This document shows, one piece after another, positions 5,844 through 9,132 of a stretch of 9,132 bases of DNA (position 1 is the first letter of the stretch; the number at the start of each line of letters is the position of its first letter). Source of the stretch: Betaproteobacteria bacterium (GTDB lineage: Bacteria; Pseudomonadota; Gammaproteobacteria; Burkholderiales; SG8-39); assembly GCA_947467405.1 (NCBI GenBank), contig CANIIN010000078.1, positions 1 to 9,132 of the forward strand, given 5' to 3'. The translations under genes and the position numbers were made by a program. The notes beneath the pieces are model-generated. The model saw only the letters and a program-made list of their open reading frames with translations, was not told the origin of the DNA and searched no databases.

Positions 5844-6371
5844 GTGCATCGCGGCGCGGCGGGAGTTCTCGTCCTGCTGCTGGCACTCGTCACTTCACTG
5901 CCAGGGACTGCCCGGAGCGCCGACGCAACCTGGCGCCCCTGGGCCGGGGGACGGACGCCGGCGCTGACCCTGAATGATGCCGATCGCCGCGCGCACAACC
6001 TGGTCGACTACCGGGGCAAGGTCGTCCTGGTGAATTTCTGGGCGACGTGGTGCGAGCCCTGTCGCGACGAAATGCCCGCTCTGCAGCGGGCGCAGGCATC
6101 CCTCGCCGACAAGGGCCTGATCGTTCTGACCGTGAATGTCGGGGATTCCGAAGAAAAGGTCGCCGCATTCTTCCAGCAGGCGGGGCTGTCCCTGCCAGTG
6201 CTGTTCGACAAGGACTGGTCGGTATCGAGATCGCTCTGGAAAGTGCGCATGCTCCCATCCACCTACGTCGTCGATCGCAAGGGCGCCATCCGCTATTCGA
6301 TACTTGGCGAAGTCAACTGGGACGCACCCCATCACATCGCATCACTGACACGACTGCTCGTCGCGCGCTAG
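5844..6371 (+). CDS. TlpA/ResA-like periplasmic thiol-disulfide oxidoreductase
   Basis: A 175-residue thioredoxin-fold protein if started at the GTG at 5844. This start gives a compact signal peptide or anchor (basic residue R3, then a hydrophobic run at 5-20, ARSADA near the cleavage site). The same frame is open back to a TTG at 5790 that overlaps the transglutaminase stop as TTGA; this gives 18 extra residues and would imply translational coupling. Neither start has a clear ribosome binding site. Seen: VVLVNFWATWCEPCRDEMP, with the redox pair C70-x-x-C73, and the cis-Pro loop at MLPSTYVVD (P138). Known for the TlpA/ResA family: reduction of specific disulfides outside the cytoplasmic membrane, often in cytochrome c maturation. 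No cytochrome genes are nearby, so the adjacent exported transglutaminase is the more likely partner; that is inference. Confidence 0.88.
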   Translation: MHRGAAGVLVLLLALVTSLPGTARSADATWRPWAGGRTPALTLNDADRRAHNLVDYRGKVVLVNFWATWCEPCRDEMPALQRAQASLADKGLIVLTVNVGDSEEKVAAFFQQAGLSLPVLFDKDWSVSRSLWKVRMLPSTYVVDRKGAIRYSILGEVNWDAPHHIASLTRLLVAR

Positions 6372-6402
6372 CGGCACCGACTCGAAGGCAGCCCGCCAAA
6401 TG

Positions 6403-6439
6403 AAACGGCGGGCCGGACATCTCGCCCGACCCGCCGTTT
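6403..6439. terminator. Bidirectional terminator between tlpA-like gene and CDGSH gene
   Basis: AAACGGCGGG (6403-6412) and CCCGCCGTTT (6430-6439) are a perfect 10-bp inverted repeat with a 17-base loop. It lies between two convergent genes and has short A/T ends on both strands, so it can serve both. The T-runs are only three long, which makes it a moderate terminator. Confidence 0.65.
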
Positions 6440-6488
6440 GTCTCAGGCTGCAACGCCGCAAAGCGACGCCGCTCCCGCCTGAAGCGAA

Positions 6489-6725
6489 TTACATCGACTT
6501 GTGCTTGCCGTCGCAGAACGGCGCATTGGCCGTTGCCTTGCAACCGCACAGGTAGTACTTGTCTTCCTTGGTCACTTCGAACTTCTTCGGAGCGAATTCC
6601 GATCCCTTGTGCGCGCCATCGCAGAACGGCTGCTTGGCGGACTTGCCGCAGGTGCACCAGTAGTACTCACCGGGCTTCAGGTCGACACCATAGGGGGCTT
6701 TTTGCGGAATTACGGGTTCTGCCAT
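6489..6725 (-). CDS. Tandem CDGSH iron-sulfur domain protein
   Basis: A 78-residue protein with two CDGSH-type zinc-finger-like motifs, each predicted to bind a 2Fe-2S cluster through three Cys and one His: C24, C26, C35, H39 (CTCGKSAKQPFCDGAH) and C60, C62, C71, H75 (CGCKATANAPFCDGKH). There is no membrane segment, unlike animal mitoNEET, so it is probably soluble and cytoplasmic; the tandem arrangement resembles the CISD3/MiNT class. The ATG (complement of 6723-6725) has a good ribosome binding site, GAGGAG at the complement of 6732-6737 with a six-base spacer. It is transcribed alone, divergently from yciB and convergent with the tlpA-like gene. Known for the family: redox or cluster-transfer roles; the specific role here is not known. 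Confidence 0.93.
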   Translation of the reverse strand: MAEPVIPQKAPYGVDLKPGEYYWCTCGKSAKQPFCDGAHKGSEFAPKKFEVTKEDKYYLCGCKATANAPFCDGKHKSM

Positions 6726-6750
6726 GGGATGCTCCTCAGTACGACAAATG

Positions 6751-6788
6751 GGTTAACGGGCGATGGTAACGGGCTAGGTAACGGGCTG
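6751..6788. repeat. Three short direct repeats upstream of the CDGSH gene
   Basis: GGTTAACGGGCGAT (6751-6764), GGTAACGGGCTA (6765-6776) and GGTAACGGGCTG (6777-6788) are contiguous. The last two differ at one base of 12; the first carries a 2-base length change. They lie 26 to 63 bases upstream of the CDGSH start, in its leader or promoter, and could be regulator-binding sites or slippage products. Confidence 0.6.
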
Positions 6789-6871
6789 ATAGCGACTGTC
6801 TCGACGCAACGGTCAGCGTTGAACCCAGTTTACCCTGAATAGCCCATGGTCAATGTGCCGAATCCCGGGGC

Positions 6872-6898
6872 GGATACTGCAGGACGCTGCATGTATCC
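6872..6898. other. Inverted repeat in the divergent region upstream of yciB
   Basis: GGATAC and TGCAG (6872-6882) pair with CTGCA (6887-6891) and GTATCC (6893-6898) around the loop GACG, interrupted by one bulged T at 6892. Eleven base pairs in all. It has no T-run and sits 67-93 bases before the likely yciB -10 element, fitting an operator dyad or the end of a divergent transcript's regulatory region. Confidence 0.4.
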
Positions 6899-6964
6899 CG
6901 TTGTTACGGTTGCAATCTTCAACCGCCGGCGCGTTGCACGTCAGGTTCGGCATCTCCCAGCAGT

Positions 6965-6970
6965 TATAAT
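6965..6970 (+). promoter_or_regulatory. Consensus -10 element for yciB, implying a leaderless transcript
   Basis: A perfect TATAAT ends six bases before the yciB ATG at 6977. With normal spacing the transcript would begin at or next to the A of that ATG. No Shine-Dalgarno sequence precedes the ATG, which fits. A good -35 element at 17 bases is lacking (TTGCAC at 6934-6939 is too far, 25 bases). Confidence 0.45.
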
Positions 6971-6976
6971 GCCTGC

Positions 6977-7576
6977 ATGAAATTTCTCTTCGACCTTTTT
7001 CCGGTCATCCTGTTTTTCGTGGCGTTCAAGTTCGGCGGGATCTACGTCGCCACCAGCGTCGCCATTGTCGCCACTTTCGGCCAGATCGGCTGGCTCAAGA
7101 TACGCGGCCGCAAGGTCGACACCATGATGTGGGTCAGCCTGGGCATCATTGTCGTGTTTGGCGGCGCCACGCTGCTGCTGCACGACGAAACATTCATCAA
7201 ATGGAAGCCCACGGTGCTGTACTGGTTCTTTGCCGGCTCCCTGGCTGGTGCGAACCTGTTCCTGAAGAAGAACATCATCAAGGGACTGCTCGGCGAACAG
7301 ATGCAGTTGCCCGAGCAGGCCTGGAACCGCCTCAACTGGAGCTGGGCCGCCTTTTTCACACTGATGGGCGCGCTCAATCTCTATATCGCCTTCAACTACC
7401 CGCTCGACACCTGGGTCAATTTCAAACTGTTCGGCGGCATGGGGCTGATGTTCATATTTGTGATGGCGCAGGCCCTATTCCTCGCCAAACACATGCCGGA
7501 ACATGGCACGACCGATGGCAATTCAGCGTCTCCACCAGACAGAAATGCCGGACACGATGCAGGCGATCACCCATGA
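6977..7576 (+). CDS. yciB: Inner-membrane septation protein YciB (septation protein A / IspZ)
   Basis: A 199-residue integral inner-membrane protein. The start MKFLFDLFPVILFF is the family's typical N-terminus, so the ATG at 6977 is secure although it has no ribosome binding site. About five or six hydrophobic segments can be seen (near residues 4-16, 20-40, 52-68, 78-95, 121-140 and 152-171). Family motifs present: KWKPTVLYW (75-83), LNWSWAAFF (119-127) and NFKLFGGMGLMFIF (148-161). YciB is known to affect cell envelope synthesis and septation, interacting with division and elongation proteins in enterobacteria. After residue 172 the protein carries a hydrophilic His/Asp/Gly/Asn-rich tail of about 27 residues, longer than in the usual family member of around 180. 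First gene of the yciB-bolA-ppiC unit. Confidence 0.95.
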   Translation: MKFLFDLFPVILFFVAFKFGGIYVATSVAIVATFGQIGWLKIRGRKVDTMMWVSLGIIVVFGGATLLLHDETFIKWKPTVLYWFFAGSLAGANLFLKKNIIKGLLGEQMQLPEQAWNRLNWSWAAFFTLMGALNLYIAFNYPLDTWVNFKLFGGMGLMFIFVMAQALFLAKHMPEHGTTDGNSASPPDRNAGHDAGDHP

Positions 7577-7596
7577 TGTACAACCACTGCGCATGA
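7573..7596 (+). other. Seven-codon minicistron bridging yciB and bolA
   Basis: ATG at 7573 overlaps the yciB stop (TGA 7574-7576) as ATGA, and its own TGA (7594-7596) overlaps the bolA ATG (7593-7595), again as ATGA. It would encode MMYNHCA. It may let ribosomes finishing yciB reinitiate and be handed on to bolA, which lacks a ribosome binding site. It may also be coincidence. Confidence 0.3.
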
Positions 7597-7856
7597 ATAC
7601 CGAACAGGCCATCCGCGAAGCGCTGGCTGCACTGGATCCGGTGCATATCGAACTGATCGACGATTCCGCCCTGCACGCAGGTCATGTCGGCGCCCGCTCG
7701 GGAGGCGGCCACTATCAGTTGACCATCGTCTCTCCGCGCTTTGCCGGCCTTGGCCGATTGCAGCGCCACCGCCTGATCTATCAGACCCTCAATTCACTCA
7801 TGACAGGCACTATTCACGCTCTCGCGGTGACAGCCCGCACACCTGATGAGCTATGA
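7593..7856 (+). CDS. bolA: BolA family protein
   Basis: An 87-residue BolA/IbaG-family protein. The ATG at 7593 is chosen because the family begins just before the I-R-E-x-L helix (MNTEQAIREAL); in-frame ATGs at 7545 and 7557 would add 16 or 12 unrelated residues. Seen: LIDDSALHAGH (21-31), the signature SGGGHYQLTIVS (36-47), RHRLIYQTL (58-66) and IHALAV (74-79) with H75, the conserved His that helps ligate a 2Fe-2S cluster shared with a monothiol glutaredoxin. BolA proteins act in the cytoplasm in iron-sulfur and iron regulation, and E. coli BolA also acts in transcription and morphology control. No ribosome binding site is seen; the start lies 16 bases after the yciB stop and overlaps the stop of a 7-codon frame. 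Whether it is closer to BolA or IbaG cannot be settled here. Confidence 0.92.
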   Translation: MNTEQAIREALAALDPVHIELIDDSALHAGHVGARSGGGHYQLTIVSPRFAGLGRLQRHRLIYQTLNSLMTGTIHALAVTARTPDEL

Positions 7857-7891
7857 TTTATCGTCAATTTCCAGCAAAGGACTGTTCATGA
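7853..7891 (+). other. Twelve-codon minicistron bridging bolA and ppiC
   Basis: ATG at 7853 overlaps the bolA stop (TGA 7854-7856) as ATGA, and its TGA (7889-7891) overlaps the ppiC ATG (7888-7890) as ATGA. It would encode MIYRQFPAKDCS and contains the ppiC ribosome binding site. The same double-overlap pattern occurs at the previous junction. Confidence 0.3.
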
Positions 7892-8706
7892 TCCGTCGTA
7901 CCTCCACATTCTTTGCCGCCGCCTTCGTGGCGCTCGCGGCTGCCGCGCCGGTCGGCGCACAGAACGCCAAGGCACCAGCCACCGCACAGTCCGCGGACAA
8001 GCCGGTATCGGTGAACGGCAAGGTCATTCCAAAGGCACGGGTCGACTTCGTCGCCAAGGAACGCGTCGCACAGGGCCAGGCCGACAATGAGCAATTGCGG
8101 GGCGCCATCACCGACACCCTGATCAACCAGGAAGTCCTCGCTCAAGAGGCCGAGAAGAAGGGCCTTGCCAAGTCCGGCAACGTGCAGATGCAGGTTGACC
8201 TCGCCCGTCAGGAAATCCTGGCCCGCGCCATCGTCAGCGATTACCTCAAGACACACGCGGTGAAGGATGACGCGGTTCGCGCGGAATACGAGAAGATCAA
8301 GTCGCAACGCTCGTCACAGGAATACAGGGCCCGCCACATCCTGGTCGACAAGGAAGATGAAGCCAAGGCCATCATCGAGCGACTGAAGAAGGGCGAAAAG
8401 TTCGAGGAACTCGCCAAACTGTCCAAGGATCCCGGCTCGAAGGATCGCGGCGGCGACCTGGATTGGGCCAATACGTCGACCTATGTGAAACCGTTCGGTG
8501 ATGCCCTCACCAAACTGGAGAAGGGCAAGACCACGGACGTGCCCGTTCAAACCCAGTTCGGCTGGCACATCATCCAACTGGACGATGTGCGGACCACGCA
8601 GTTCCCGCCCTTCGACCAGGTCAAGCAGCAGATCGTGAATTTCCTGCAGAATCAGGAAATCCAGAAACTGGTATCGGATCTGCGTTCCAAGGCCAAGATC
8701 GAGTAG
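7888..8706 (+). CDS. Periplasmic parvulin-type peptidyl-prolyl cis-trans isomerase (PpiC/SurA-like)
   Basis: A 272-residue exported folding factor. The ATG at 7888 follows AAAGGA (7876-7881, six-base spacer) and begins a classical signal peptide: basic MIRRTS, an Ala-rich hydrophobic core (8-20) and a cleavage site near PVGA/QN (residue 24). An N-terminal SurA-like chaperone helix region follows (about 40-135), then a rotamase domain (about 146-233) with RARHILV (147-153), FEELAKLSKDPGSKDRGGDL (172-191) and FGWHIIQLDD (224-233), the canonical parvulin signatures. The C-terminal helix (about 240-272) packs on the chaperone region in homologues. It should speed prolyl isomerisation and assist outer-membrane or periplasmic protein folding. 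It is the last gene of the yciB-bolA unit, an arrangement I know from other betaproteobacteria. The family call is firm; individual clients are unknown. Confidence 0.94.
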   Translation: MIRRTSTFFAAAFVALAAAAPVGAQNAKAPATAQSADKPVSVNGKVIPKARVDFVAKERVAQGQADNEQLRGAITDTLINQEVLAQEAEKKGLAKSGNVQMQVDLARQEILARAIVSDYLKTHAVKDDAVRAEYEKIKSQRSSQEYRARHILVDKEDEAKAIIERLKKGEKFEELAKLSKDPGSKDRGGDLDWANTSTYVKPFGDALTKLEKGKTTDVPVQTQFGWHIIQLDDVRTTQFPPFDQVKQQIVNFLQNQEIQKLVSDLRSKAKIE

Positions 8707-8727
8707 CCAGCACGCGCCAGGATTGCC

Positions 8728-8765
8728 GCCAATGAAAAGGGCCCTCAGGGGCCCTTTTCATTGGC
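8728..8765. terminator. Strong bidirectional intrinsic terminator between ppiC and purL
   Basis: A perfect 17-bp inverted repeat, arms 8728-8744 and 8749-8765, with loop TCAG. The core is AAAAGGGCCC and GGGCCCTTTT, giving A/T tracts usable from either strand. It lies 22 bases after the ppiC stop and 34 bases from the purL stop. Confidence 0.9.
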
Positions 8766-8799
8766 ATCGCTCAACACGATCAATCGTGCAGCGCGCGGT

Positions 8800-9132
8800 T
8801 CAGCCCACCCACACCCGGGCATTGCGGAACATGCGCATCCATGGGCTGTCCTCGCCCCACTCGCGCGGCGCCCAGGACAACTGGATCGAGCGGAACACGC
8901 GCTCCGGATGCGGCATCAGGATGGTGAATCGGCCATCGGCCGTGGTCAGGCCGGTGATGGCATCGGGGGAGCCGTTGGGATTACCCGGATATTTCACCGC
9001 CGGCTTGCCCGCTGAATCGACAAAGCGCAGCGCCGTGATGGCCTTCTGGCTGTCGGACGCGTTGCGGAACACCGCGCGTCCTTCGCCGTGGGCGGTAGCC
9101 ACCGGCATGCGACTGCCTTCCATGCCGGCAAA
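8800..9132 (-). CDS. purL: Phosphoribosylformylglycinamidine synthase, C-terminal end
   Basis: The last 110 residues of PurL; the gene continues past the right edge, and the visible frame is open to base 9132 (FAGMEGSRMPVATAHGEGR). The enzyme makes formylglycinamidine ribonucleotide from FGAR, ATP and glutamine in purine synthesis, in the cytoplasm. The segment belongs to the class I glutamine amidotransferase domain of the large (about 1300-residue) proteobacterial form. Seen: PVATAHGEGR, ALRFVDSAGKP, YPGNPNGSP, MPHPERVFR carrying the catalytic His and Glu, and WGEDSPWMRMFRNAR at the C-terminus. All correspond to the E. coli enzyme. The nucleophile Cys lies outside the window. It converges on ppiC and shares the terminator with it. 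Confidence 0.97.
   Translation of the reverse strand, partial: FAGMEGSRMPVATAHGEGRAVFRNASDSQKAITALRFVDSAGKPAVKYPGNPNGSPDAITGLTTADGRFTILMPHPERVFRSIQLSWAPREWGEDSPWMRMFRNARVWVG

Noticed and set aside
7846..7887. ATG start extending the isomerase by 14 residues into bolA
   Set aside because: It would place polar residues before the signal peptide, while the ATG at 7888 has a good ribosome binding site.

Overview
This is a high-GC (roughly 60-65% by eye) stretch of proteobacterial chromosome, most likely from a betaproteobacterium. The reasons are the gene pairs bcp followed by a PIN-PhoH protein, and yciB-bolA-ppiC converging on purL, plus protein sequences that read like betaproteobacterial versions. 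Twelve protein genes are supported: ten on the + strand and two on the - strand. Coding density is high. I see no tRNA, rRNA, insertion sequence, phage gene or CRISPR array, and no obvious sign of recent transfer.

Left part (1-4405, all +): the end of a GNAT acetyltransferase of the spermidine/diamine acetyltransferase type; an ArnD-like polysaccharide deacetylase (lipid A aminoarabinose pathway family); an alpha/beta hydrolase with the active-site set of haloacetate/fluoroacetate dehalogenases; a Bcp/PrxQ peroxiredoxin; and a PIN-PhoH RNase/ATPase whose best start is a TTG overlapping the end of bcp behind a perfect Shine-Dalgarno sequence. The mixture looks like stress and detoxification functions in two or three transcription units.

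Middle (4406-6488): a 272-base intergenic region with inverted repeats, a candidate promoter and a structured leader. It precedes a Tat-exported transglutaminase-like protein and a TlpA/ResA-like thioredoxin that abuts it. Both would act outside the cytoplasmic membrane. A bidirectional terminator closes this unit.

Right part (6489-9132): a small tandem CDGSH iron-sulfur protein on the - strand, diverging from yciB-bolA-ppiC on the + strand. yciB appears to start directly at the transcript 5' end (TATAAT six bases before its ATG). yciB is linked to bolA, and bolA to ppiC, by tiny open frames that share ATGA overlaps with the genes on both sides. A strong 17-bp hairpin terminator separates ppiC from the convergent purL, whose 3' end is in the window.

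I found no clear undescribed multi-gene system. The most distinctive observations are the paired minicistrons at 7573-7596 and 7853-7891, the probable leaderless yciB, the dehalogenase-type active site, and the unexplained structured DNA at 4431-4652 and 6751-6898.
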